Positions 1-7,918 are shown, counted from the stretch's first letter. The stretch is DNA of 64,000 nt from Paenibacillus crassostreae (GCF_001857945.1 NZ_CP017770.1:248001-312000), one strand, 5' to 3'. The notes: generated by a model not told the origin, from the letters alone. Program-made: numbers and translations.

Positions 1-156
1 CCAGATGCTTATGAAACCGACTTAAAACGTTTTGTAGAAGAAGTGGTCCCTATCTTACAGGAACGTGGTGTATTCCATGAAGATTATGATGGAGAGACAT
101 TAAGAGAAAATCTTGGTGTGCCCTATCAATATGGTGTAGATAAACGATTATCTTAA
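1..156 (+). CDS. C-terminal end of a flavin-dependent monooxygenase (partial)
   Basis: The reading frame is open from the first base and ends at a TAA at 154-156, giving 51 residues. The end of the protein (EEVVPILQERGVF, then YDGETLRENLG) is the typical tail of NtaA/SnaA/DszA-type FMN-dependent monooxygenases of the luciferase-like superfamily, which use reduced flavin and oxygen. The catalytic part lies outside the window, so the substrate cannot be stated. A strong terminator follows 15 bases after the stop, so this is the last gene of its transcript. The family call rests on the tail only. Confidence 0.6.
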   Translation, partial: PDAYETDLKRFVEEVVPILQERGVFHEDYDGETLRENLGVPYQYGVDKRLS

Positions 157-170
157 TAGAAGTAATATAG

Positions 171-203
171 AGCACAGGCTGATAATGGCCTGTGCTTCTT
201 TAT
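171..203 (+). terminator. Intrinsic terminator after the monooxygenase gene
   Basis: Perfect 9-bp stem AGCACAGGC / GCCTGTGCT with an 8-base loop, followed by TCTTTAT. Confidence 0.8.
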
Positions 204-301
204 GAGCGTAAAAAACCAGGTCTTAAGAAAGCACGTAAATCACCACGGTTCTCAAAACGTTAATAGAAACACTGATATATCAGTGTTTACAGAGCTTTTT
301 T

Positions 302-331
302 GGTTCAAGTTGGTTCAAATCAACTTGAACC
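302..331. repeat. 11-bp perfect inverted repeat
   Basis: GGTTCAAGTTG at 302-312 and CAACTTGAACC at 321-331, separated by 8 bases. There is no T-run, so it looks more like an operator or recombination remnant than a terminator. No neighbouring gene explains it. Confidence 0.6.
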
Positions 332-335
332 TTAT

Positions 336-384
336 AAAGCACTCAACAGATTTAAAGCATCGGCAACTTTCTGGTGCTTTTTTT
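336..384 (+). terminator. Terminator-like hairpin
   Basis: AAAGCAC at the left pairs with GTGCTTT at the right, with an inner TAAAG/CTTT-type pairing, and a T-run follows. No gene is clearly upstream. Confidence 0.45.
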
Positions 385-668
385 CTGGCATTAATTCCAG
401 ATATTAATTTGTAGTAAGGCTCTTATCTTTTTAACTTAAAATTAAATAACTTTATTATCTCTATACAATAATCCCGCTTAATTTCTCCCATATAATTCGG
501 GATAAAATATGTACAAGTATAGAAAATATAAACTTTTATGTTTTTATCCCGATAAATTTAGCTGTACAATATACTTTAAAGGGTAACGTGATCATCGATA
601 AATTCGACAATGTGAATCCTGATGAAGTATTATCTCAGGGTGATAACCTTGAAACGTATGTAAATAAA

Positions 669-712
669 TAGACCAAACATATTTTATATATATAATATGT
701 TTGGTCTATTTT
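669..712 (+). terminator. Strong hairpin terminator
   Basis: Perfect 15-bp stem TAGACCAAACATATT / AATATGTTTGGTCTA (669-683 and 694-708) followed by TTTTG. It begins in the stop codon of a 27-codon remnant. Confidence 0.7.
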
Positions 713-757
713 GTTATGATTTTGTTCGTAACTGTTGCTTATTATTTTCTTATTTCA

Positions 758-770
758 CTAACGGGCAGCA
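758..770. repeat. Partial copy A of dispersed hairpin repeat
   Basis: CTAACGGGCAGCA matches the right-hand module of the complete copy at 4490-4580. The sequence diverges straight after, close to where the first IS110-family element probably begins. Confidence 0.45.
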
Positions 771-886
771 TTCCTATAATGAAGAAAACGAGATTTGAGA
801 AACAAAAAGAATCCTTGGTATGATGTTATTGGGTCCCAGAGCTGGCCAGCGAACGGATCCAAAAAACAAACCAAGGAGACTACAAA

Positions 887-2173
887 ATGAATTCTACTCA
901 AAATGAACGCATTAATCAAATTACTTCTTCTACCTTAATTGTCGGAGTCGACATTGCAAAGTTCAAGCATGTGGCTCGAGCACAAGACTACCGCGGAGTC
1001 GAGTTTGTGAAGCCCATTACGTTTGAAAACAACCGAGAAGGATTTGAGTTATTCGTGAACTGGTTCTGGGAGATCTCAAAGGAGCTATGTTTCCAGGACG
1101 TTATCGTTGGAATGGAACCAACAGGGCACTACTGGCTGAACCTTGCACATTTCCTAAAAGAAAAGCAAGTGAAATATGGTGTGGTGAATCCACTGCATGT
1201 GAAGAAAAGTAAAGAACTAGACGATAATTCACCTACGAAGAATGACGTTAAAGACGCAAAAATTATTGCTCAATTGGTCAAAGACGGGAGATACGCCGTA
1301 CCTAGCCTTCCACAGGGAGTTTATGCAGAACTTCGGGAAGCAATAAAAATTCGCGATCACCTGACAACTGACCTTTGTGTTGTACAAGCACGTGTCCATA
1401 ACTGGTTGGATCGTTATTTTCCAGAGTTTCTGACGGTATTTAAGGATTGGGAGTGTAAGTCAGCTATACAGATGCTGAGCCTTTATCTACTGCCACATGA
1501 GCTTGTTCAAGTATCGGACGATACCTTGTTGCAGTACCTAAGAAAAGTTGAAAAACTAGGGCTTGGTCAAGGCCGAATCCAGAATTTAAAGGCAGCAGCC
1601 AGCTGTTCAGTCGGCATTAAACAAGGATCAGATATGGCCAAGATGGAGCTGCGATTGTTGTTGGCCCAATATGAGTTGCTTCATGGTAAGCTTGAAGAAC
1701 TAGAAGAAAAATTGGAAGAATTGTTAAAGGAAGTTCCATATGTACAGCAATTATTAGCGATAAAGGGGATTGGTCGAGACACCATCGCTGGTTTTCTCGC
1801 TGAAGTTGGAGATATTAGTCAGTACCGACATCCGAAGCAGATTATTAAGCTCGCAGGGCTGAATCTTAAAGAAAACACGTCGGGCAGACATAAAGGACAG
1901 ACCAAAATTACAAAACGAGGCAGGAAGCGACTTCGAGCCTTACTCTTCCGTGTAATGATGCCGTTAGTAGCCAAGAATGAAGCGTTTAAAGCACTACACA
2001 AGTATTACACAACACGAGCGGTAAATCCGTTGAAGAAGATGCAATCCCTCATCGCGTTGTGTAACAAGCTTATTCGGGTACTATTTGGCATGTTGAAAAA
2101 AGGATATGAATTTAATGAAGGCAAGATGATGCAGGATATCCCTCGAATGGCAGAGTTACCGTTAGCAGCTTAA
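887..2173 (+). CDS. IS110-family transposase (DEDD recombinase)
   Basis: 428 residues, usual length for the family. The N-terminal RuvC-like domain shows the acidic set: GVDIAK near residue 22, GMEPTGHYW near 85, and NDVKDAKIIAQL near 122. A helical coiled linker rich in Leu/Glu lies around 270-285. The C-terminal Transposase_20 domain has the helix-hairpin-helix IKGIGRDTIAGFL near 297 and NTSGRHKGQTKITKRGRKR, whose Ser is the expected nucleophile. The ATG at 887 is preceded by CAAGGAGAC. The gene looks intact, so the element may be active. It is not closely similar to the second transposase at 6442-7659. Confidence 0.93.
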   Translation: MNSTQNERINQITSSTLIVGVDIAKFKHVARAQDYRGVEFVKPITFENNREGFELFVNWFWEISKELCFQDVIVGMEPTGHYWLNLAHFLKEKQVKYGVVNPLHVKKSKELDDNSPTKNDVKDAKIIAQLVKDGRYAVPSLPQGVYAELREAIKIRDHLTTDLCVVQARVHNWLDRYFPEFLTVFKDWECKSAIQMLSLYLLPHELVQVSDDTLLQYLRKVEKLGLGQGRIQNLKAAASCSVGIKQGSDMAKMELRLLLAQYELLHGKLEELEEKLEELLKEVPYVQQLLAIKGIGRDTIAGFLAEVGDISQYRHPKQIIKLAGLNLKENTSGRHKGQTKITKRGRKRLRALLFRVMMPLVAKNEAFKALHKYYTTRAVNPLKKMQSLIALCNKLIRVLFGMLKKGYEFNEGKMMQDIPRMAELPLAA

Positions 2174-2440
2174 CATAAACGCTTTTCTAAATGATGACCT
2201 AAACAAACCAGACAACAGAAGCACGGATGAGTCGGAATAAAACTAACATACGGATGAAGATCCTGTCGGGCAGCATATCTGACCTCCACCTCATGGAAAG
2301 GTTGAATGAAGGAATGTGGGAGCGTAGACTCTGTGAGACATGGGTTGACCTCCGTGAGCTATTGTGGAGATCCATAGGTGCAACCATACTTTACCGAAGC
2401 AACCACTTTTTGCATTGGGTGGTCTAGGTGAGGAGTTTTT
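2174..2440 (+). ncRNA. Candidate bridge RNA region of IS element A
   Basis: About 270 bases after the transposase stop without a credible gene but with pairing potential, for example GGTTG at 2343-2347 with CAACC at 2391-2395, enclosing CTCC/GGAG. IS110-family elements are known to encode a structured guide RNA in the longer non-coding end. Position and length fit; ends and loops are not defined. Confidence 0.35.
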
Positions 2441-2589
2441 GTAAATTAACAAAGTCCATTAATTTCTTTATCTACAACTTTGTTCCACTAAAAAGTTGTC
2501 TTCTAAGAAAAAAATTTGGTCAAAATCTAAGTAAACATGAGCATTTAAGAGAAAAGTGATTCTCCATAGAGGGAGTTATCTTGAGCAAG

Positions 2590-2866
2590 TTCTTGACTAA
2601 GGTGACGGGAAAGAGTAATATTTAACCAATATCCGTAAATCAATGATGGAACAAAAGTAAATCATTAAACTCTTCACAGGAAGGGGTTTCATGACTGAGA
2701 AAACCCTAGAGTACTGATTGAAAATGCCAGTTCCAGAGTATGGCTAATACCCATCGGTTTGACCCGTTATAGTCAATTAAGGTGGCTGTGTGAAAATACA
2801 GCAACCTGGGTGGTACCGCGATTAATATCGTCCCAGAGCATTTGGCTTTGGGGCGTTTTTTATTTT
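2590..2866 (+). promoter_or_regulatory. T-box leader (tRNA-sensing riboswitch)
   Basis: GGGTGGTACCGCG at 2808-2820 is the classic T-box antiterminator sequence. It is followed by a terminator whose stem CGTCCCAGAGC pairs with GCTTTGGGGCG (2829-2855) and a run of T. A stem III-like hairpin (GGGTTT ... AAACCC) lies near 2685-2710 and a short stem I region near 2602-2682 (AAGAGT pairs with ACTCTT). T-box RNAs read through when uncharged cognate tRNA binds. I could not assign the specifier codon. The 5' end is approximate. Confidence 0.85.
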
Positions 2867-2879
2867 GGGAGGAGTCTAT

Positions 2880-3650
2880 ATGATATTAGAAAAAGTTATA
2901 AAAAGAATTGTAATACAAAGTGAATATAAGGATTTTGTTGATAAGTATATAGATAATATACTTACCGAATTTAAAGGTAAGATTCATAGCATTTATATGT
3001 GTGGCTCGATTCCAAAAGGAACTGCTAAACCTTTTAAGTCAGATGCAGACTTTACTATTGTATGTGTAAATCCCAATGATATTGATTACGAAAGATTGTC
3101 AAATATTAAAGAAAGGCTGTTGGAAGAATATCCATTACTAACTAAGATTGATACGATAATTTGCTCGATTGACGATGTATTAAGCAAACCAAATGAGTGG
3201 GGTTTTTGGATTAAGATAATTTGTGTTTGCATATATGGTCATGACGTTGGTGAAAAAGTACCACCGATAATTATTTCTCCAGAGTTCATTTTAGACTTAA
3301 ATACAGAGACCAAGGAGGAAGTAGATCGTGTACGTAGTTCACTTTCTAATGCTAGTGATAACACAATGAAAACTAGATATATTAAAGGTTACTCTAAGAG
3401 ATTAATTCGTGCATTATACTCTTTAATTTTAGAAGATACAGGTGTATGGCAAGATGACATTATTAAGATGAAGAATGCCATATTAAACTATTGTGAGATT
3501 GACTCCGCTTTAGTTGATTATCTCTATGCTTGTTACTTGGATAGTAATAATGTACTTGTTGAAGAGTTTCTGGTAATTGCAGATGAAGTATATAGCTATT
3601 TTGAGAATGCGTTAGATGCAATGGCTGCTTCCAGAACTTCCTTCGACTAA
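2880..3650 (+). CDS. Nucleotidyltransferase, aminoglycoside adenylyltransferase-like
   Basis: 256 residues. The minimal nucleotidyltransferase motif is clear near residues 42-60: CGSIPKGTAKPFKSDADF, with the GS turn and the DxD-type metal-binding acidic pair. The rest is helical, as in aminoglycoside nucleotidyltransferases. Transfer of a nucleotide to a small molecule such as an aminoglycoside is likely from the family; the true substrate is unknown. ATG at 2880 has GGAGG 5 bases upstream. It lies 14 bases after the terminator of a T-box, so expression should depend on uncharged tRNA, which is unusual for this kind of gene. The last codons run into a palindromic element. Confidence 0.75.
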   Translation: MILEKVIKRIVIQSEYKDFVDKYIDNILTEFKGKIHSIYMCGSIPKGTAKPFKSDADFTIVCVNPNDIDYERLSNIKERLLEEYPLLTKIDTIICSIDDVLSKPNEWGFWIKIICVCIYGHDVGEKVPPIIISPEFILDLNTETKEEVDRVRSSLSNASDNTMKTRYIKGYSKRLIRALYSLILEDTGVWQDDIIKMKNAILNYCEIDSALVDYLYACYLDSNNVLVEEFLVIADEVYSYFENALDAMAASRTSFD

Positions 3651-3745
3651 CACCATATTGACGCTTCGGGTCACTCTGAGAAGCGAGTGACCACATTCAG
3701 CCCCCTAAGCCCGTCGGGACGTCACTGCATTAGGTGTTCGGCAAG
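3605..3745. repeat. Palindromic element overlapping the 3' end of the nucleotidyltransferase gene
   Basis: Contains AACACC (3649-3654) matched by GGTGTT (3733-3738), an inner 8-bp perfect hairpin GGTCACTC/GAGTGACC (3669-3676, 3685-3692), and GTTAGATGC near 3611 with CTAAC at 3647. Richer in G+C than the gene it follows. Its layout (end of a single gene, imperfect palindrome with AAC/GTT ends) recalls a cassette recombination site. Different in sequence from the elements at 57-63 kb. Confidence 0.45.
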
Positions 3746-3790
3746 CCTCACAACTATAAGCAGCGACTCTAATTAAAACATAAGACTATT

Positions 3791-3884
3791 GAGCTAACGG
3801 AGAACTTTAGTTGAATGATACACATTAATGAGCAGGCGCTACGGTAGCCTGCTGTTTTCATTGAAGTAACTGGCAGATTAGCAC
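3791..3884. repeat. Copy B of dispersed hairpin repeat
   Basis: GCTAACGGAGAACTTTAGTTGAAT (left module, pairing CTAA with TTAG), a central hairpin AGCAGGC / GCCTGCT, and a diverged right module near GTAACTGGCAGATTAG. Same order of modules as the copy at 4490-4580. Confidence 0.6.
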
Positions 3885-3954
3885 AACGAAGTCTGGAATT
3901 TAATAATACAATATCCATGCTCAGTAATTTAGATAATGAAGGGAGAAGCCCTGC

Positions 3955-4431
3955 ATGATTACTCTCAGAAAAATCACGCTAGAAAACCGGCGTGTCATAT
4001 TTAACCTGGAAGTTTCAGAAAACCAACGCCGCTTCGTTGCATCCAATCTTTCAAGCGCGGCTTCATGTTATGTCCTTGCAACCAATGGGGGCTATCCATT
4101 ACCGTTTGCCATTTACGCGGATGAGCAACCTGTCGGTTTTGTGATGCTGACTTATGGAATCACCGGATATGAAGACCCGTCAATCGCAGAAGGTAACTAT
4201 TGCATCCTGCGACTGATGATTGACAAGCAATATCAGAGCCGGGGCTACGCACGGGAAGCCATGAAAAAAATCTTGGAATTTATCCGCACCTTTCCAGCTG
4301 GGCCTGCACATTACTGTTGGATCCCATATTCGGCAGATAACTACGTCGCCAAAAGGCTTTATGAAAGCTTCGGCTTCCGTGACAACGGCGAAATCTGCAA
4401 CAACGAGTCAATAACCGTATTGCGACTCTGA
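3955..4431 (+). CDS. GNAT-family N-acetyltransferase
   Basis: 158 residues, full length for a single GNAT domain. The acetyl-CoA binding segment is RLMIDKQYQSRGYAREA near 82-98 (Q/RxxGxA motif), and RLYESFGF near 140 is the usual last strand and helix. Similar in style to BltD/PaiA-type polyamine acetyltransferases, but the substrate cannot be fixed. ATG at 3955 has GGGAG upstream. Single-gene unit between copies B and C of the hairpin repeat. Confidence 0.85.
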   Translation: MITLRKITLENRRVIFNLEVSENQRRFVASNLSSAASCYVLATNGGYPLPFAIYADEQPVGFVMLTYGITGYEDPSIAEGNYCILRLMIDKQYQSRGYAREAMKKILEFIRTFPAGPAHYCWIPYSADNYVAKRLYESFGFRDNGEICNNESITVLRL

Positions 4432-4489
4432 TTTGTTACCACCCATGAAAAAAGAATGGTTAATTTTATCAAACTCTGCGTTCTTAGGA

Positions 4490-4580
4490 TTGAACTAACG
4501 GAGAACTATAGTTCAATAATGAAAGGGCTGCCGTGAGGTAGCCCTTTGTTCAGCTAACGGGCAGCATAGTTAAATAACCA
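4490..4580. repeat. Copy C (complete) of dispersed hairpin repeat
   Basis: Three modules in a row: TTGAACTA ... TAGTTCAA around CGGAGAAC; a hairpin GGGCTGCC...GGTAGCCC; and GCTAAC GGGCAGCA TAGTTA. The other copies (near 758, 3791 and 7919) match parts of this one. It may also end the GNAT transcript, since TTTG follows the central hairpin. Confidence 0.7.
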
Positions 4581-4739
4581 CTGCTCTAAAATGTGGTAAT
4601 GAATTTTCTAGTAGAAAAGCTGTAACAAAGAAAATAAGATATAGGGAGGTGCTTTCTCTTTTAAGAATCCATAGTGTTCAGTGAAAATAAAGTATTAGAC
4701 TGAGGAAATAAAGTTGTAGACTGGACGAGAATCAATGAT

Positions 4740-4769
4740 TTGACATATTGCAAAATGATAATATATAAT
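4740..4769 (+). promoter_or_regulatory. Strong sigma-A promoter, start of transcript at or next to the ATG
   Basis: TTGACA at 4740-4745, 18-base spacer, TATAAT at 4764-4769. The ArsR-family start codon ATG is at 4776-4778, only 6 bases after the -10 box, so the mRNA is probably leaderless. No Shine-Dalgarno sequence precedes the ATG. Confidence 0.7.
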
Positions 4770-4775
4770 GATCTC

Positions 4776-5075
4776 ATGACCAACCCAATTGATACTTTTA
4801 AAGCTCTATCCAATGAAGCGCGTATTCAAATTCTAGAGTGGCTTAAAGATCCGTCCGCCCATTTTGCGCCCCAAGAAGGGATTGATCTTATTGAGGTTGG
4901 GGTTTGTGTAAGCCAAATTACTGAAAAATTGAATATGAATCAGTCCACTGCTTCGCAATATCTTTCCATACTGCAAAGAGCTGGATTGGTTCACGCTACA
5001 CGTTTAGGGAAATGGACCTATTACAGAAGGAATGAACAGGCGATTAATGAAATCGGAAAGTTCCTGCAGAAATGA
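4776..5075 (+). CDS. ArsR-family winged-helix transcription regulator
   Basis: 99 residues from the ATG at 4776, chosen because the promoter covers the upstream in-frame codons. The ArsR fold is clear: FKALSNEARIQILEWL at the start, recognition-helix segment MNQSTASQYLSILQRAGLV near 60-78, and the wing GKWTYYRRNE. No cysteine metal site is evident. It is followed by a terminator and then by a dehydrogenase gene that it may repress; both upstream regions contain ATTGCAA(T/A)ATG. Confidence 0.85.
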   Translation: MTNPIDTFKALSNEARIQILEWLKDPSAHFAPQEGIDLIEVGVCVSQITEKLNMNQSTASQYLSILQRAGLVHATRLGKWTYYRRNEQAINEIGKFLQK

Positions 5076-5086
5076 GCCGCTTGGTT

Positions 5087-5117
5087 AAACTGAATTCACT
5101 CGTTGAATTCAGTTTTT
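5087..5117 (+). terminator. Terminator after the ArsR gene
   Basis: AAACTGAATTCA (5087-5098) and TGAATTCAGTTT (5104-5115), perfect 12-bp stem, then T-run. Confidence 0.85.
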
Positions 5118-5132
5118 CTAAGGGTTTTCATT

Positions 5133-5200
5133 TTGACAAATTGCAATATGTAAATTTATTTACTCAAGCATATTAATATTTTTAAATATGTAAATATTAT
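5133..5200 (+). promoter_or_regulatory. Candidate promoter and operator of the dehydrogenase gene
   Basis: TTGACA at 5133-5138 with a weak AT-rich -10 17 bases on (TTATTT). It overlaps ATTGCAATATG, similar to ATTGCAAAATG in the arsR promoter, and an AT-rich partial palindrome AATATT...AAATATT (5175-5198). This suggests control by the adjacent ArsR-type protein. Confidence 0.4.
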
Positions 5201-5286
5201 TTTGAGGAGGTGCTTTGTATCGTTAAACAACGTTAACTCCCCGTCTAAGGTCAAATTCAATACGAAAATTTAAAGAAGGAAAGGAA

Positions 5287-6312
5287 ATGATTGAAATGAA
5301 AGCATGGCAAAAACAAGGTCTTGGGTTGGAGAACATTAAGCTGGTGGAAATTGAAACTCCGAAGCCAGGGGCTAAACAAATTCTCATGAAAGTAAAGGCC
5401 GTTTCTCTAAACTTCCGCGATAAAGCAATTGTTGATGGGGTATATATCCCAGATCTCATGAACAACAAAACGTTTGTACCTGTATCTGATGCATCTGGCG
5501 AAGTAATAAGTGTCGGTTCGGAAGTGACAAAATTTAAGGTCGGCGATCGTGTAACGTCCCATATGTTTACAAAATGGATCCAAGGAAAACCTAGTCCTGA
5601 TGATTCTTTGTACTCAATTGGCGGACCAAACGATGGCGGGCTTGCGGAGTATATGTTGCTCGACGAAGATACAGCTGTATCTACACCGAATAATTTGACA
5701 GACGAAGAAGCCTCCACACTTCCAATTGCTGCACTTACCGTATGGTTCTCCTTGGTTGAGTATGGAAATATTAAGGCAGGTGAAACAGTTCTTGTATTAG
5801 GAACAGGAGGCGTATCCGTTTACGCTGTTCAAATCGCATCTGCATTGGGTGCAAAAGTAATAGTAACTTCGAGCAGTGATGAAAAGTTAGCGCAAGTGAA
5901 GTCATTAGGCGCGGATGAAGTCATTAACTATGGCAAAACCCCAGATTGGGAAAAAGAAGTTCTGAAGCTCACAAACGGTAACGGCGCAGATCATATTCTT
6001 GAGGTCGTTGGTGGAGAGAGCATTAACCGCTCGATTGAAGCAGTTGCCATGCAAGGAAATATTTATGTAATTGGTTTCCTTGGTGGGATGATGGCAGAGG
6101 TTAACCTCTTTGCCTTGCTTGCAAAACAAGTGAAAATCCATGGAATCAATGTCGGTCATAAAAAGGCCTTTGACGATATGCAAAGGGCATTTAACCAACT
6201 AAACATAAAGCCTGTAATTGATACAGTTTATCCATTTGAGCAAGCCATTGAAGCGTACAAGCATCTTCAACGTGGTGCATTTGGGAAAATTGTAATTCGA
6301 GTTTCAGAGTAG
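5287..6312 (+). CDS. Zinc-independent-type medium-chain alcohol dehydrogenase / quinone oxidoreductase
   Basis: 341 residues. MDR superfamily: N-terminal GroES-like fold with KVKAVSLNFRD near 33-43 and VGDRV near 83; Rossmann fold with VLVLGTGGVSVYAVQIASA near 163-181 (GxGGVS/A) for NAD(P)H. The usual catalytic-zinc cysteine is absent (NFRDK), as in quinone oxidoreductase-like members. AAGGAAAGGAA precedes the ATG. Likely reduces an aldehyde, enone or quinone; substrate unknown. Possibly regulated by the ArsR-family gene just upstream. Confidence 0.85.
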   Translation: MIEMKAWQKQGLGLENIKLVEIETPKPGAKQILMKVKAVSLNFRDKAIVDGVYIPDLMNNKTFVPVSDASGEVISVGSEVTKFKVGDRVTSHMFTKWIQGKPSPDDSLYSIGGPNDGGLAEYMLLDEDTAVSTPNNLTDEEASTLPIAALTVWFSLVEYGNIKAGETVLVLGTGGVSVYAVQIASALGAKVIVTSSSDEKLAQVKSLGADEVINYGKTPDWEKEVLKLTNGNGADHILEVVGGESINRSIEAVAMQGNIYVIGFLGGMMAEVNLFALLAKQVKIHGINVGHKKAFDDMQRAFNQLNIKPVIDTVYPFEQAIEAYKHLQRGAFGKIVIRVSE

Positions 6313-6441
6313 TCGCTATTCAACTCCCATGAAAATTAAATCTGCAGTTACTGTAAAAAGGCAAACATAAATAAGACGCGGTTCATTCATTTTTTTGAAG
6401 GTCACAGCACCTGAGATAAGGGATATTGGTATATTAATGAA

Positions 6442-7659
6442 TTAAGAAACTTCTGCAATAGTTACAGAATAACCTAAGTTTTCTAGTCGTCGAACTGCGT
6501 ATTTCACAATAGATTGTTGCTTCTGTTTGTCAAAATAATCTTCACCCAGGTCTACATACATTTCTTCACGTGTTAACAGATAGTAGGCTATTCTCAACAT
6601 AGCATGCGCGACAGAGATCGCTGCCCGTTTCCTTCCTTTTCGCGCTGCGGTTCGTCTATACATGGCACCTAGATAGTTCTTTGACGCTGCAACAGAATGA
6701 GCTGCTTCAACTAAGGCGGACTTCAGATATTTGTTTCCATTTTTAGCTTTAGCAGATTTTCTCTTTCCTGCACTTTCGTTATGCCCAGGTACAAGTCCAG
6801 CCCATGAGCATAAATGCGCAGCACTGGGAAACTGCTTCTTAATATTGGTTCCAATTTCCGCTAAGATTTGTTCTGCCATTCGAGTGGCTATCCCAGGAAT
6901 TGAATCTAAACGTTCGACATCGTCATGAAAAGGGACTACTCTCGTAGCGACTTCCTGATCTAAAATCACGATCTGGTCACTTAAAAAATCAATGTGAGTT
7001 AAAATGGTCTTAATCATCAGCCGTTGGTGAGGGTTTACATAACCTTGAAGAGCAAGTGCGAGCTCATCCTTTTTACGTTTCATGGTGCGTCTAGCGAAGT
7101 TCGCTAGTTTCTCAGGATCATCTTCACCATCAGCAATGGCACGGAGCATGTCGCGAGAGGAGACGCCCATAATATCAGAAACAACAGAACTGAGTTTAAT
7201 ATTGGCTCCTTCTAATACTTTTTGAATTCGATTATGTTGTCTAGCCCTTTCTTCAATGATACTACGACGATACCGAACAAGTTCTCGAAGTTCCCGTTGA
7301 TTTCGGTCTGGAATGAAACTTGCTTTAAGTAATCCATGACGTAGGAGCTTTGCAATCCATTCCGAATCTTTGACATCCGTCTTACGTCCAGGCAATGCTT
7401 TCATATGCTGAGCATTTACCACTAAGAATTCAATTCCTTCAGCTTCAAGTAAATTAACAATAGGCTTCCAAAATACGCCGGTGCTTTCCATAGCAACGTG
7501 AGTACACTCATGCTGTTTAATCCAGTCAATTAATTGTAATAAAAACACCGTTTTAGTTGAAAACGTTTGAATCTCCTTTCCCTTCGACGTTAGAATACAT
7601 GCTGTAATGTTATCCTTATGAATATCCATACCACATGCTCGTTCAACAACGATTTCCAC
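6442..7659 (-). CDS. IS110-family transposase (DEDD recombinase)
   Basis: 405 residues. DEDD set: GMDIHK near 10, AMESTGVFW near 56, and KTDVKDSEWIAKL near 93. C-terminal Transposase_20 domain: LDSIPGIATRMAEQILAEIG near 252 and NESAGKRKSAKAKNGNKYL, with the candidate Ser nucleophile. AAGGTGGAAATC-type sequence surrounds the start. Intact, so possibly mobile. Clearly a different IS110 lineage from the element at 887-2173. Confidence 0.93.
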   Translation of the reverse strand: MEIVVERACGMDIHKDNITACILTSKGKEIQTFSTKTVFLLQLIDWIKQHECTHVAMESTGVFWKPIVNLLEAEGIEFLVVNAQHMKALPGRKTDVKDSEWIAKLLRHGLLKASFIPDRNQRELRELVRYRRSIIEERARQHNRIQKVLEGANIKLSSVVSDIMGVSSRDMLRAIADGEDDPEKLANFARRTMKRKKDELALALQGYVNPHQRLMIKTILTHIDFLSDQIVILDQEVATRVVPFHDDVERLDSIPGIATRMAEQILAEIGTNIKKQFPSAAHLCSWAGLVPGHNESAGKRKSAKAKNGNKYLKSALVEAAHSVAASKNYLGAMYRRTAARKGRKRAAISVAHAMLRIAYYLLTREEMYVDLGEDYFDKQKQQSIVKYAVRRLENLGYSVTIAEVS

Positions 7660-7910
7660 CTTAAAAATATCCTCTCTATGGCTAAATTAGGTAAGAGGCT
7701 GGTGCAACAATCAGAGTAGGATTAATCTCCCATGAGTGCTTCCCAATAGATAGGGAGCGACAATCTGTGATGCACCGTGATCGTTGGAGTCAGACTAACG
7801 GATGGGCTCTAAGGCACCATAGTTGATCGACCTTCCTCTCCCAGCCATAGTAGCAGTATAGACAGATTTGTAGTCCCATTTTCATCATTTGTGGTGCAGC
7901 GCTTGCGCTG
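7660..7910 (-). ncRNA. Candidate bridge RNA region of IS element B
   Basis: 250 bases without a gene between the transposase start and the likely element end. It can fold: GGTGCA at 7701-7706 pairs with TGCACC at 7771-7776, enclosing CTCCC/GGGAG pairing, and a 7-bp GC-rich palindrome GCAGCGC/GCGCTGC lies near 7896-7911. Known IS110 bridge RNAs sit in this place. The guide loops cannot be defined without the exact ends. Confidence 0.4.
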
Positions 7911-7918
7911 CATGCATG

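Larger units (their letters stand above)
204..774. other. Gene-poor stretch with hairpins and a possible gene remnant
   Basis: No convincing full gene. It holds two inverted repeats, two terminator-like hairpins and a 27-codon frame (GTG at 588, AAAGGG upstream, stop at 669-671) that ends exactly at the start of the 669-708 hairpin. That frame could be the last piece of a decayed gene; I do not recognise it. A copy of the dispersed TAACGGGCAGCA repeat lies at its right edge. Confidence 0.4.
775..2440 (+). mobile_element. IS110-family insertion sequence A (ends approximate)
   Basis: One DEDD transposase gene (887-2173) with a short non-coding left side (about 110 bases) and a longer right side (about 270 bases). 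IS110-family elements have no clear terminal inverted repeats and make few or no target duplications, so the exact ends cannot be read from one copy. The limits given come from the loss of coding and a change of sequence character. The long non-coding side is where IS1111-type members carry their bridge RNA. Confidence 0.55.
6320..7912 (-). mobile_element. IS110-family insertion sequence B (ends approximate)
   Basis: Minus-strand element with one DEDD transposase gene and a 250-base non-coding region upstream of it (7660-7910). This is the typical layout of the IS110 subgroup, in which the bridge RNA lies before the transposase. It is flanked by the dehydrogenase stop on one side and by a hairpin-repeat copy starting at 7919 on the other. 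Ends are inferred from loss of coding, not from repeats. Confidence 0.55.

Noticed and set aside
202..414. 70-codon frame after the first terminator
   Set aside because: It runs through two hairpins and lacks a ribosome site.
2199..2427. Overlapping frames on both strands after the first transposase
   Set aside because: No ribosome sites or family resemblance; they lie in the non-coding, foldable end of the IS element.
6731..6928. Plus-strand frame inside the second transposase
   Set aside because: Shadow of the transposase gene.
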